64,000 nucleotides of DNA, from assembly GCF_023159225.1 (NCBI RefSeq), contig NW_025958783.1, positions 1-64,000 on the forward strand, given 5' to 3'. The notes below the pieces were generated by a model. The model ran no database searches and had not been told where the DNA came from. It saw only the letters and a list, made by a program, of their open reading frames with translations. A program made the position numbers and the translations under genes. Shown here in pieces: positions 11,036 to 21,854 of the stretch. Position 1 is the stretch's first letter. Every line of letters begins with the position of its first letter. Source of the DNA: Perognathus longimembris pacificus (lineage: Eukaryota; Chordata; Mammalia; Rodentia; Heteromyidae).

Positions 11036-12177
11036 TTGCTCCTGCGCGCACTGCCCTTCTCTCCACATTTATGTGTTTGTTTGTTTGTCTATCTAATCTT
11101 TTGGGTTTTTATTTCTAATGAGGTCGACCAGTTGTCTATTTATTATTTTTTTTTACTACGCATCAAGCTGCGCTGCTTGACTTTGCTCCTGTGTGCTCGC
11201 GCACTCTCGCCTTTTCCACTTATTTTTATTTTTTATTTATTTTTGATTTATTTTGTCAATTTTAAAAAAAATACGCATCGTGCTGTGCTGTTTGTGTTTG
11301 CTTGAGTGCATTCCCGCGCTCTCGCTTTCTGCACTTTACAATTTTTTTGTTATTATTTATCTATTCCTGAGAGTTTATCTTATTTTTTATTTGTTTATAT
11401 AAATGAAGTCGACCAGTTGCCTGCCCTTCCTTCCATTATCCCTCACCGAGACAAACTGAACAAAGTTCTGAGGTCGACCTTGTAAAGATAAGGATTCAGG
11501 TCTGTCTGCTGTTTACCTTTGCTCCTGCGCGCACTGCCCTTCTCTCCACATTTATGTGTTTATTTGTTTGTCTATCTAATCTTTTGGGTTTTTATTTCTA
11601 ATGAGGTCGACCAGTTGTCTATTTATTATTTTTTTTACTACGCATCAAGCTGCGCTGCTTGTCTTTGCTCCTGTGTGCTCGCGCACTCTCGCCTTTTCCA
11701 CTTATTTTTATTTTTGATTTATTTTTGATTTATTTTGTCAATTTAAAAAAAAACATACGCATCGTGCTGTGCTGTTTGTGTTTGCTTGAGTGCATTCGCG
11801 CGCTCTCGCTTTCTGCACTTTACAATTTTTTTGTTATTATTTATCTATTCCTGAGAGTTTATCTTATTTTTTATTTGTTTATTTAAATGAAGTCGACCAG
11901 TTGCCTGCCCTTCCTTCCATTATCCGTCACCGAGACAAACTGAACAAAGTTCTGAGGTCGACCTTGTAAAGATAAGGATTCAGGTCTGTCTGCTGTTTAC
12001 CTTTGCTCCTGCGCGCACTGCCCTTCTCTCCACATTTATGTGTTTGTTGGTTTGTCTATCTAATCTTTTGGGTTTTTATTTCTAATGAGGTCGACCAGTT
12101 GTCTATTTATTATTTTTTTTACTACGCATCAAGCTGCGCTGCTTGTCTTTGCTCCTGTGTGCTCGCGCACTCTCGCC

Positions 12178-12193
12178 TTTTCCACTTATTTTT
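12178..12193. repeat. SINE target-site duplication, left copy
   Basis: TTTTCCACTTATTTTT is repeated exactly at 12409-12424. An uninterrupted monomer has this sequence once (for example 2522-2537). In the element's orientation the duplication begins T|AAAAA, in line with L1-type endonuclease preference, as expected for a mammalian SINE. Confidence 0.9.
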
Positions 12194-12341
12194 GTTTTTT
12201 TTTTTTTTTTTTTTTTGGCCAGTCCTGGGGCTTGGCCTCCGGGCCGGAGCACCGTCCCTGGGTTCTTCCCGCTCAAGGCTAGCACTCTGCCACTTGAGAC
12301 ACAGCGCCGCTTCTGGCCGTTTTCTGTATATGTGGTGCTGG

Positions 12342-12352
12342 GGAATCGAACC
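12342..12352 (-). promoter_or_regulatory. Pol III B box of SINE copy 1
   Basis: On the minus strand this reads GGTTCGATTCC, an exact fit to the internal B-box consensus GGTTCGANTCC. It is unchanged in all four SINE copies. Confidence 0.8.
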
Positions 12353-12385
12353 TAGGGCCTCGTGTATCCGAGGCAGGCACTCTTG

Positions 12386-12396
12386 CCACTAGGCTA
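12386..12396 (-). promoter_or_regulatory. Pol III A box of SINE copy 1
   Basis: On the minus strand this reads TAGCCTAGTGG, which fits the tRNA A-box consensus TRGYNNARNGG. It lies 33 bp upstream of the B box in the element's own direction, a normal spacing for a tRNA-derived SINE. Confidence 0.75.
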
Positions 12397-12408
12397 TATC
12401 CCCAGCCC

Positions 12409-12424
12409 TTTTCCACTTATTTTT
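12409..12424. repeat. SINE target-site duplication, right copy
   Basis: This is the second copy of TTTTCCACTTATTTTT; after it the monomer resumes with ATTTTTGATTTATTTTTG as in empty units. Confidence 0.9.
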
Positions 12425-13197
12425 ATTTTTGATTTATTTTTGATTTATTTTGTCAATTTTAAAAAAAAATACGCATCGTGCTGTGCTGTTTGTGTTTGCT
12501 TGAGTGCATTCGCGCGCTCTCGCTTTCTCCACTTTACAATTTTTTTGTTATTATTTATCTATTCCTGAGAGTTTATCTTATTTTTTATTTGTTTATTTAA
12601 ATGAAGTCGACCAGTTGCCTGCCCTTCCTTCCATTATCCGTCACCGAGACAAACTGAACAAAGTTCTGAGGTCGACCTTGTAAAGATAAGGATTCAGGTC
12701 TGTCTGCTGTTTACCTTTGCTCCTGAGCGCACTGCCCTTCTCTCCACATTTATGTGTTTGTTTGTTTGTCTATCTAATCTTTTGCGTTTTTATTTCTAAT
12801 GAGGTCGACCAGTTGTCTATTTATTATTTTTTTTGCTGCGCATCAAGCTGCGCTGCTTGTCTTTGCTCCTGTGTGCTCGCACACTCTCGCCTTTTCCACT
12901 TATTGTTATTTTTGATTTATTTTTTATTTATTTTGTCAATATAAAAAAAATACGCATCGTGCTGTGCTGTTTGTGTTTGCATGAGTGCATTCCCGCGCTC
13001 TCGCTTTCTGCACTTTACAATTTTTTTGTTATTATTTATCTATTCCTGAGAGTTTATCTTATTTTTTATTTGTTTATTTAAATGAAGTCGACCAGTTGCC
13101 TGCCCTTCCTTCCATTATCCCTCACCGAGACAAACTGAACAAAGTTCTGAGGTCGACCTTGTAAAAATAAGGATTCAGGTCTGTCTGCTGTTTACCT

Positions 13198-14878
13198 TTG
13201 CTCCTGCGCGCACTGCCCTTCTCTCCACATTTATGTGTTTGTTTGTTTGTCTATCTAATCTTTTGGGTTTTTATTTCTAATGAGGTCGACCAGTTGTCTA
13301 TTTATTATTTTTTTTACTACGCATCAAGCTGCGCTGCTTGTCTTTGCTCCTGTGTGATCGCGCACTCTCGCCTTTTCCACTTATTTTTATTTTTGATTTA
13401 TTTTTGATTTATTTTGTCAATTTAAAAAAAAAACATACGCATCGTGCTGTGCTGTTTGTGTTTGCTTGAGTGCATTCGCGCGCTCTCGCTTTCTGCACTT
13501 TACAATTTTTTTGTTATTATTTATCTATTCCTGAGAGTTTATCTTATTTTTTATTTGTTTATTTAAATGAAGTCGACCAGTTGCCTGCCCTTCCTTCCAT
13601 TATCCGTCACCGAGACAAACTGAACAAAGTTCTGAGGTCGACCTTGTAAAGATAAGGATTCAGGTCTGTCTGCTGTTTACCTTTGCTCCTGCGCGCACTG
13701 CCCTTCTCTCCACATTTATGTGTTTGTTGGTTTGTCTATCTAATCTTTTGGGTTTTTATTTCTAATGAGGTCGACCAGTTGTCTATTTATTATTTTTTTT
13801 ACTACGCATCAAGCTGCGCTGCTTGTCTTTGCTCCTGTGTGCTCGCGCACTCTCGCCTTTTCCACTTATTTTTGTTTTTGTTTTTTTTTTTTTTTTTGGC
13901 CAGTCCTGGGCCTTGGACTCCGGGCCGGAGCACCGTCCCTGGGTTCTTCCCGCTCAAGGCTAGCACTCTGCCACTTGAGACACAGCGCCGCTTCTGGCCG
14001 TTTTCTGTATATGTGGTGCTGGGGAATCGAACCTAGGGCCTCGTGTATCCGAGGCAGGCACTCTTGCCACTAGGCTATATCCCCAGCCCTTTTCCACTTA
14101 TTTTTATTTTTGATTTATTTTTGATTTATTTTGTCAATTTTAAAAAAAAATACGCATCGTGCTGTGCTGTTTGTGTTTGCTTGAGTGCATTCGCGCGCTC
14201 TCGCTTTCTCCACTTTACAAATTTTTTGTTATTATTTATCTATTCCTGAGAGTTTATCTTATTTTTTATTTGTTTATTTAAATGAAGTCGACCAGTTGCC
14301 TGCCCTTCCTTCCATTATCCGTCACCGAGACAAACTGAACAAAGTTCTGAGGTCGACCTTGTAAAGATAAGGATTCAGGTCTGTCTGCTGTTTACCTTTG
14401 CTCCTGAGCGCACTGCCCTTCTCTCCACATTTATGTGTTTGTTTGTTTGTCTATCTAATCTTTTGCGTTTTTATTTCTAATGAGGTCGACCAGTTGTCTA
14501 TTTATTATTTTTTTTGCTGCGCATCAAGCTGCGCTGCTTGTCTTTGCTCCTGTGTGCTCGCACACTCTCGCCTTTTCCACTTATTGTTATTTTTGATTTA
14601 TTTTTTATTTATTTTGTCAATATAAAAAAAATACGCATCGTGCTGTGCTGTTTGTGTTTGCTTGAGTGCATTCCCGCGCTCTCGCTTTCTGCACTTTACA
14701 ATTTTTTTGTTATTATTTATCTATTCCTGAGAGTTTATCTTATTTTTTATTTGTTTATTTAAATGAAGTCGACCAGTTGCCTGCCCTTCCTTCCATTATC
14801 CCTCACCGAGACAAACTGAACAAAGTTCTGAGGTCGACCTTGTAAAGATAAGGATTCAGGTCTGTCTGCTGTTTACCT
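13198..14878. repeat. SINE-bearing 3-unit HOR, copy 2 (1,681 bp)
   Basis: Units 13198, 13683 (SINE) and 14398 repeat the series of 11519-13197 with all diagnostic markers. Seen differences include GTGTGATCGCGC at 13351 and CTTGAGTGC at 14660, where copy 1 has CATGAGTGC near 12979. Confidence 0.92.
13874..14089 (-). mobile_element. tRNA-derived SINE (IDL-Geo-like), copy 2
   Basis: The body is 13898-14089 and the tail 13874-13897 (G, 5 T, G, 17 T on the plus strand). The target duplication TTTTCCACTTATTTTT lies at 13858-13873 and 14090-14105, at the same place in the monomer as copy 1. It differs from copies 3 and 4 by one substitution at 13921, a change also present in copy 1, so it is intermediate between them. 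By position the B box is 14023-14033 and the A box 14067-14077, both intact. Confidence 0.9.
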
Positions 14879-15790
14879 TTGCTCCTGCGCGCACTGCCCT
14901 TCTCTCCACATTTATGTGTTTGTTTGTTTGTCTATCTAATCTTTTGGGTTTTTATTTCTAATGAGGTCGACCAGTTGTCTATTTATTATTTTTTTTACTA
15001 CGCATCAAGCTGCGCTGCTTGTCTTTGCTCCTGTGTGCTCGCGCACTCTCGCCTTTTCCACTTATTTTTATTTTTGATTTATTTTTTATTTATTTTGTCA
15101 ATTTAAAAAAAAAACATACGCATCGTGCTGTGCTGTTTGTGTTTGCTTGAGTGCATTCGCGCGCTCTCGCTTTCTGCACTTTACAATATTTTTGTTATTA
15201 TTTATCTATTCCTGAGAGTTTATCTTATTTTTTATTTGTTTATTTAAATGAAGTCGACCAGTTGCCTGCCCTTCCTTCCATTATCCGTCACCGAGACAAA
15301 CTGAACAAAGTTCTGAGGTCGACCTTGTAAAGATAAGGATTCAGGTCTGTCTGCTGTTTACCTTTGCTCCTGCGCGCACTGCCCTTCTCTCCACATTTAT
15401 GTGTTTGTTGGTTTGTCTATCTAATCTTTTGGGTTTTTATTTCTAATGAGGTCGACCAGTTGTCTATTTATTATTTTTTTTACTACGCATCAAGCTGCGC
15501 TGCTTGTCTTTGCTCCTGTGTGCTCGCGCACTCTCGCCTTTTCCACTTATTTTTGTTTTTGTTTTTTTTTTTTTTTTTGGCCAGTCCTGGGCCTTGGACT
15601 CAGGGCCGGAGCACCGTCCCTGGGTTCTTCCCGCTCAAGGCTAGCACTCTGCCACTTGAGACACAGCGCCGCTTCTGGCCGTTTTCTGTATATGTGGTGC
15701 TGGGGAATCGAACCTAGGGCCTCGTGTATCCGAGGCAGGCACTCTTGCCACTAGGCTATATCCCCAGCCCTTTTCCACTTATTTTTATTT
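14879..15790. repeat. SINE-bearing 3-unit HOR, truncated copy 3
   Basis: It holds unit 14879 (again with the CAT insertion at the A-tract junction, near 15115) and the SINE unit 15364. The third unit of the series is missing. Soon after the SINE the sequence changes character (CTTCAGTGCATTCGCGTG near 15861, CCTGTCCTTCC near 15980) and leads into unit 16079, which belongs to a different series. The switch point is between about 15790 and 15865. Confidence 0.85.
15555..15770 (-). mobile_element. tRNA-derived SINE (IDL-Geo-like), copy 3
   Basis: The body is 15579-15770 and the tail 15555-15578. The target duplication lies at 15539-15554 and 15771-15786. I found the 192-bp body identical to copy 4 at 41 kb, and its segment GGCCTTGGACTCAGGGCC is closest to the family sequence as I remember it. 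It is therefore the best stand-in for the original insertion. The B box is 15704-15714 and the A box 15748-15758. Confidence 0.9.
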
Positions 15791-16078
15791 TTGATTTATT
15801 TTTGATTTATTTTGTCAATTTTTAAAAAAAATACGCATCGTGCTGTGCTGTTTGTGTTTGCTTCAGTGCATTCGCGTGCTCTCGCTTTCTCCACTTTACA
15901 ATTTTTTTGTTATTATTTATCTATTCCTGAGAGTTTATCTTATTTTTTATTTGTTTATTTAAATGAAGTCGACCAGTTGCCTGTCCTTCCTTCCATTATC
16001 CGTCACCGAGACAAACTGAACAAAGTTCTGAGGTCGACCTTGTAAAGATAAGGATTCAGGTCTGTCTGCTGTTTACAT

Positions 16079-16560
16079 TTGCTCCTGCGCGCACTGTCCT
16101 TCTCTCCACATTTATGTGTTAGTTTGTTTGTCTATCTAATCTTTTGGGTTTTTATTTCTAATGAGGTCGACCACTTGTCTATTTATTATTTTTTTTACTA
16201 TGCATCAAGCTGCGCTCCTTGTCTTTGCTCCTGTGTGCGCGCGCACTCTCGCCTTTTCCACTTATTTTTATTTTTGATTTATTTTTGATTTATTTTGTCA
16301 ATTTAAAAAAAAATTACGCATCGTGCTGTGCTGTTTGTGTTTGCTTGAGTGCATTCGCGCGCTCTCGCTTTCTCCACTTTACAATTTTTTTGTTATTATT
16401 TATCTATTCCTGAGAGTTTATATTATTTTTATTTGTTTATTTAAATGAAGTCGACCAGTTGCCTGCCCTTCCTTCCATTATCCGTCACCGAGACAAACTG
16501 AACAAAGTTCTGAGGTCGACCTTGTAAAGATAAGGATTCAGGTCTGTCTGCTGTTTACCT
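16079..16560. repeat. Junction-type monomer opening the 16-kb series
   Basis: Markers are ACATTTGCTCCTGCGCGC, CACTGTCCTTCTC, ATGTGTTAGTTTG and AAAAAAATTACGCATCG. The same unit opens the series at 31485 and 43755, always followed by the unit with CAAGG.GCGCTTCTTGTC (16561, 31966, 44237). It therefore marks the start of a conserved monomer order. Confidence 0.85.
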
Positions 16561-17040
16561 TTGCTCCTGCCCGCACTGCCCTTCTCTCCACATTTAAGTG
16601 TTTGTTGGTTTGTCTATCTAATCTTTTGGGTTTTTATTTCTAATGAGGTCGACCAGTTGTCTATTTATTATTTTTTTTACTACGCATCAAGGTGCGCTTC
16701 TTGTCTTTGCTCCTGTGTGCTCGCGCACTCTCGCCTTTTCCACTTATTTTTATTTTTGATTTATTTTTGATTTATTTTGTCAATTAAAAAAAATACGCAT
16801 CGTGCTGTGTTTTTTGTGTTTGCTTGAGTGCATTCGCGCGCTCTCGCTTTCTCCACTTTACAATTTTTTTGTTATCATTTATCTATTCCTGAGAGTTTAT
16901 CTTATTTTTTATTTGTTTATTTAAATGAAGTCGACCAGTTGCCTGCCCTTCCTTCCATTATCCGTCACCGACACAACCTGAACAAAGTTCTGAGGTCGAC
17001 CTTGTAAAGATAAGGATTCAGGTCTGTCTGCTGTTTACAT
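16561..17040. repeat. Recombinant monomer with junction of a two-unit loss
   Basis: The front half has CAAGGTGCGCTTCTTGTC and CAATTAAAAAAAATACGC, as in 31966 and 44237. The back half has GTTATCATTT (16871-16880) and CGACACAACCTG, as in 32927 and 45198, which lie two units further on in those series. The switch is between about 16815 and 16871. The same hybrid is at 21855-22334. Confidence 0.82.
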
Positions 17041-20000
17041 TTCCTCCTGCGCTCACTGGCCTTCTCTCCACATTTATGTGTTTGTTTGTTTGTCTATCTA
17101 ATCTTTTGGGTTTTTATTTCTAATGAGGTCGACCAGTTGTCTATTTATTATTTTTTTTACTACGCATCAAGCTGCGCTGCTTGTCTTTGCTCCTGTGAGC
17201 TCGCGCACTTCGCCTTTTCCACTTATTTTTATTTTTGATTTATTTTTGATTTATTGAGTCAATTTTTTAAAAAAATACGCATCCTGCTGTGCTGTTTGTG
17301 TTTGCTTGAGTGCATTCGCGCGCTCTCGCTTTCTCCACTTTACAATTTTTTTGTTATTATTTATCTATTCCTTAGAGTTTATATTATTTTTTATTTGTTT
17401 ATTTAAATGAAGTCGACCAGTTGCCTGCCCTTCCTTCCATTATCCGTCACCGAGAAAAACTGAACAAAGTTCTGAGGTCGACCTTGTAAAGATAAGGATT
17501 CAGGTCTGTCTGCTGTTTACCTTTGCTCCTGCGCGCACTGCCCTTCTCTCCACATTTATGTGTTTGTTTGTTTGTCTATCTAATCTTTTGGTTTTTTTTT
17601 CTAATGAGGTCGACCAGTTGTCTATTTATTATTTTCGTTACTACGCATCAAGCTTCGCTGCTTGTCTTTGCTCCTGTGTGCTCCGCACACTCGCGTTTTC
17701 CACTTATTTTTATTTTTGATTTATTTTTGATTTATTTTGTCAATTTTAAAAAAATACGCATCGTGCTGTGCTGTTTGTGTTTGCTTGAGTGCATTCGCGT
17801 GCTCTGGCTTTCTCCACTTTACAATTTTTTTGTTATTATTTATCTATTCCTGAGAGTTTATCTTATTTTTCATTTGTTTATTTAAATGAAGTCGACCAGT
17901 TGCCTGCCCTTCCTTCCATTATCCGTCACCGAGACAAACTGAACAAAGTTCTGAGGTCGACCTTGTAAAGATAAGGATTCAGGTCTGTCTGCTGTTTACC
18001 TTTGCTCCTGCGCTCACTGCCCTTCTCTCCACATATGTGTTTGTTTGTTTGTCTATCTAATCTTTTGGGTTTTTATTTCTAATGAGGTCGACCAGTTGTC
18101 TATTTATTATTTTTTTTACTACGCATCAAGCTGCGCTGCTTGTCTTTGCTCCTGTGTGCTCGCGCACTTCGCCTTTTCCACTTATTTTTATTTTTGATTT
18201 ATTTTTGATTTATTTTGTCAATTTTTTAAAAAAATACGCATCGTGCTGTGCTGTTTGTGTTTCCTTGAGTGCATTCGCGCGCTCTCGCTTTCTCCACTTT
18301 ACAATTTTTTTGTTATTATTTATCTATTCCTGAGAGTTTATATTATTTTTATTTGTTTATTTAAATGAAGTCGACCAGTTGCCTGCCCTTCCTTCCATTA
18401 TCCGTCACCGAGAAAAACTGAACAAAGTTCTGAGGTCGACCTTGTAAGGATAAGGATTCAGGTCTGTCTGCTGTTTACCTTTGCTCCTGCCCGCACTGCC
18501 CTTCTCTCCACATTTATGTGTTTGTTGGTTTGTTTATCTAATCTTTTGGGTTTTTATTTCTAATGAGGTCGACCAGTTGTCTATTTATTATTTTTTTTAC
18601 TACGCATCAAGCTGCGCTGCTTGTCTTTGCTCCTGTGTGCTCGCGCACTTCGCCTTTTCCACTTATTTTTATTTTTGATTTATTTTTTATTTATTTTGTC
18701 AATTTTTTAAAAAAATACGCATCCTGCTGTGCTGTTTGTGTTTGCCTGAGTGCATTCGCGCGCTCTCGCTTTCGCCACTTTACAATTTTTTTGTTATTAT
18801 TTATCTACTCCTGAGAGTTTATATTATTTTTTATTTTTTTATTTAAATGAAGTCGACCAGTTTCCTGCCCTTCCTTCCATTATCCGTCACCGAGAAAAAC
18901 TGAACAAAGTTCTGAGGTCGACCTTGTAAAGATAAGGATTCAGGTCTGTCTGCTGTTTACCTTTGCTCCTGCCCGCACTGCCCTTCTCTCCACATTTATG
19001 TGTTTGTTGGTTTGTCTATCAAATATTTTGGTTTTTTTTTCTAATGAGGTCGACCAGTTGTCTATTTATTATTTTTTTTTTACTACGCGTCAAGCTGCGC
19101 TGCTTGTCTTTGCTCCTGTGTGCTCGCGCACTCTCGCCTTTTCCACTTATTTTTATTTTTGATTTATTTTTGATTTATTTTGTCAATTTAAAAAAAAATA
19201 AGCATCGTGCTGTGCTGTTTGTGTTTGCTTGAGTGCATTCGCGCGCTCTCGCTTTCTCCACTTTACAATTTTTTTGTTATTATTTATCTATTCCTGAGAG
19301 TTTATCTTATTTTTTATTTGTTTATTTATATGAAGTCGACCAGTTGCCTGCCCTTCCTTCCATTATCCGTCACCGAGACAAACTGAACAAAGTTCTGAGG
19401 TCGACCTTGTAAAGATAAAGATTCAGGTCTGTCTGCTGTTTACCTTTGCTCCTGAGCGCACTGCCCTTCTCTCCACATTTATGTGTTTGTTTGTTTGTCT
19501 ATCTAATCTTTTGGGTTTTTTTTCTAATGAGGTCGACCAGTTGTCTATTTATTATTTTCTTTACTACGCATCAAGCTTCGCTGCTTGTCTTTGCTCCTGT
19601 GTGCTCGCGCACACTCGCCTTTTCCACTTATTTTTATTTTTGATTTATTTTTGATTTATTTTGTCAATTTAAAAAAAAATACGCATCGTGCTGTGCTGTT
19701 TGTGTTTGCATGAGTGCATTCGCGCGCTCTCGCTTTCTCCACTTTACAATTTTTTTGTTATTATTTATCTATTCCTGAGAGTTTATATTATTTTTATTTG
19801 TTTATTTAAATGAAGTCGACCAGTTGCCTGCCCTTCCTTCCATTATCCGTCACCGAGAAAAACTGAACAAAGTTCTGAGGTCGACCTTGTAAAGATAAGG
19901 ATTCAGGTCTGTCTGCTGTTTACCTTTGCTCCTGCCCGCACTGCCCTTCTCTCCACATTTATATGTTTGTTGGTTTGTTTATCTAATCTTTTGGGTTTTT

Positions 20001-21854
20001 ATTTCTAATGAGGTCGACCAGTTGTCTATTTATTATTTTTTTTAATACGCATCAAGCTGCGCTGCTTGTCTTTGCGCCTGTGTGCTCGCGCACTCTCGCC
20101 TTTTCCACTTATTTTTATTTTTGATTTATTTTTTATTTATTTTGTCAATTAAAAAAAAAAAATACGCATCGTGCTGTGCTGTTTGTGTTTGCTTGAGTGC
20201 ATTCGCGCGCTCTCGCTTTCTCCACTTTACAATTTTTTTGTTATTATTTATCTATTCCTGAGAGTTTATATTATTTTTATTTGTTTATTTAAATGAAGTC
20301 GACCAGTTGCCTGCCCTTCCTTCCATTATCCGTCACCGAGACAAACTGAACAAAGTTCTGAGGTCGACCTTGTAAAGATAAGGATTCAGGTCTGTCTGCT
20401 GTTTACCTTTGCTACTGCCCGCACTGCCCTTCTCTCCACATTTATTTGTTTGTTGGTTTGTCTATCTAATCTTTTGGGTTTTTATTTCTAATGAGGTCGA
20501 CCAGTTGTCTATTTATTATTTTTTTTACTACGCATCAAGCTGCGCTGCTTGTCTTTGCTCCTGTGTGCTTGCGCACTCTCGCTTTTTCCACTTATTTTTA
20601 TTTTTGATTTATTTTTTATTTATTTTGTCAATTTTAAAAAAAAATACCCATCGTGCTTTGCTGTTTGTGTTTGCTTGAGTGCATTCGCGCGCTCTCGCTT
20701 TCTCCACTTTACAATTTTTTTGTTATTATTTATCTATTCCTGAGAGTTTATCTTATTTTTTATTTGTTTATTTAAATGAAGTCGACCAGTTGCCTGCCGT
20801 TCCTTCCATTATCCGTCACCGAGACAAACTGAACAAAGTTCTGGGGTCGACCTTGTAAAGATAAGGAATCAGGTCTGTCTGCTGTTTACCTTTGTTCCTG
20901 CGCGCACTGCCCTTCACTCCACATTTATGTGTTTCTTTGTTTGTCTATCTAATCTTTTGGGTTTTTATTTCTAATGAGGTCGACCAGTTGTTTATTTATT
21001 ATTTTTTTTACTACGCATCAAGCTGCGCTGCTTGTCTTTGCTCCTGTGTGCTAGCGCACTCTCGCCTTTTACACTTATTTTTATTTTTGATTTATTTTTG
21101 ATTTATTTTGTCAATTTTTTAAAAAAATACGCATCCTGCTGTGCTGTTTGTGTTTGCCTGAGTGCATTCGCGCGCTCTCGCTTTCTCCACTTTACAATTT
21201 TTTTGTTATTATTTATCTACTCCTGAGAGTTTATATTATTTTTTATTTGTTTATTTAAATGAAGTCGACCAGTTTCCTGCCCTTCCTTCCATTATCCGTC
21301 ACCGAGAAAAACTGAACAAAGTTCTGAGGTCGACCTTGTAAAGATAAGGATTCAGGTCTGTCTGCTGTTTACCTTTGCTCCTGCCCGCACTGCCCTTCTC
21401 TCCACATTTATGTGTTTGTTGGTTTGTCTATCTAATATTTTGGGTATTTTTTCTAATGAGGTCGACCAGTTGTCTATTTATTATTTTCTTTACTACGCAT
21501 CAAGCTTCGCTGCTTGTCTTTGCTCCTGTGTGCTCGCGCACACTCGCCTTTTCCACTTATTTTTATTTTTGATTTATTTTTGATTTATTTTGTCAATTTA
21601 CAAAAAAATACGCATCGTGCTGTGCTGTTTGTGTTTGCATGAGTGCATTCGCGCGCTCTCGCTTTCTCCACTTTACAATTTTTTTGTTATTATTTATCTA
21701 TTCCTGAGAGTTTATATTATTTTTATTTGTTTATTTAAATGAAGTCGACCAGTTGCCTACCCTTCCTTCCATTATCCGTCACCGAGACAAACTGAACAAA
21801 GTTCTGAGGTCGACCTTGTAAAGATAAGGATTCAGGTCTGTCTGCTGTTTACCT
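16561..21854. repeat. 11-unit higher-order repeat, copy 1 (5,294 bp)
   Basis: Units 16561, 17041, 17523, 18002, 18481, 18963, 19446, 19926, 20409, 20892 and 21375 recur in the same order at 21855-27147. Rare markers held in common include CATTTAAGTGTTTG, GTGCTGTGTTTTTTGTG, ACATTTCCTCCTG, GATTTATTGAGTCAA, ATTTTCGTTACTACG, GTGCTCCGCACACTCGCG, CACATATGTGTTTG (3-bp loss), CCTTGTAAGGATAAGG and GGGTATTTTTTC. Unit 16561 is a recombinant. The unit type CTGCCCGCAC with GTTTGTTGGTTTGT is frequent here and rare in the first 10 kb. Confidence 0.93.

Larger units (their letters stand above)
12194..12408 (-). mobile_element. tRNA-derived SINE (IDL-Geo-like), copy 1
   Basis: Read on the minus strand the element starts GGGCTGGGGATATAGCC at 12408 and ends in an A-rich tail (12194-12216; 22 T and one G on the plus strand). 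The 192-bp body is 12217-12408. Its first ~75 bases resemble a tRNA-Ala/ID head with pol III A box and B box in place. The right half begins AGAAGCGGCGCTGTGTCTC and has its own faint tRNA-like look (CAAGTGGCAGAGTGCTAGCC). It is flanked by the 16-bp target duplication TTTTCCACTTATTTTT at 12178-12193 and 12409-12424, so it is a full-length retroposition. Compared with copies 3 and 4 it differs at three body positions (12230, 12236, 12240) and has lost one G interruption in the tail. The family name is from memory; the tRNA-derived SINE call itself is secure. Confidence 0.9.
11519..13197. repeat. SINE-bearing 3-unit HOR, copy 1 (~1,680 bp)
   Basis: It has three successive units: 11519 (marker AAAAAACATACGCATCG, a CAT insertion in the A-tract junction), 12003 (carries the SINE) and 12717 (markers CCTGAGCGCACTG, TTTTGCGTTTTT and TTTTGCTGCGCATC). 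The same order follows at 13198 and 14879, and again at 40637. The preceding unit 11036 (CTTGACTTTGCTCC, TTATTTTTTATTTATTTTTG) also matches 40154, so the dispersed copy extends one unit further left. Confidence 0.92.

Noticed and set aside
12195..12216. Long T run as an assembly or sequencing artefact
   Set aside because: It is the A-tail of a minus-strand SINE and occurs at the same place, with G interruptions, in the other three copies.
12103..12285. Minus-strand open frame of 60 codons
   Set aside because: It runs from the SINE right half through its A-tail (a lysine run) into satellite sequence. It is absent from the other SINE copies and has no coding signature.
12003..12392. Longer open frames joining monomer and SINE (also at 13683, 15364 and 41121)
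   Set aside because: They are chance read-through of satellite into a reversed SINE; the reading frame differs between copies.
12334..12408. tRNA gene on the minus strand
   Set aside because: The A and B boxes are present but the segment is the head of a SINE with a body, an A-tail and target duplications. The stems are not a clean cloverleaf and there is no sign of an independent gene.
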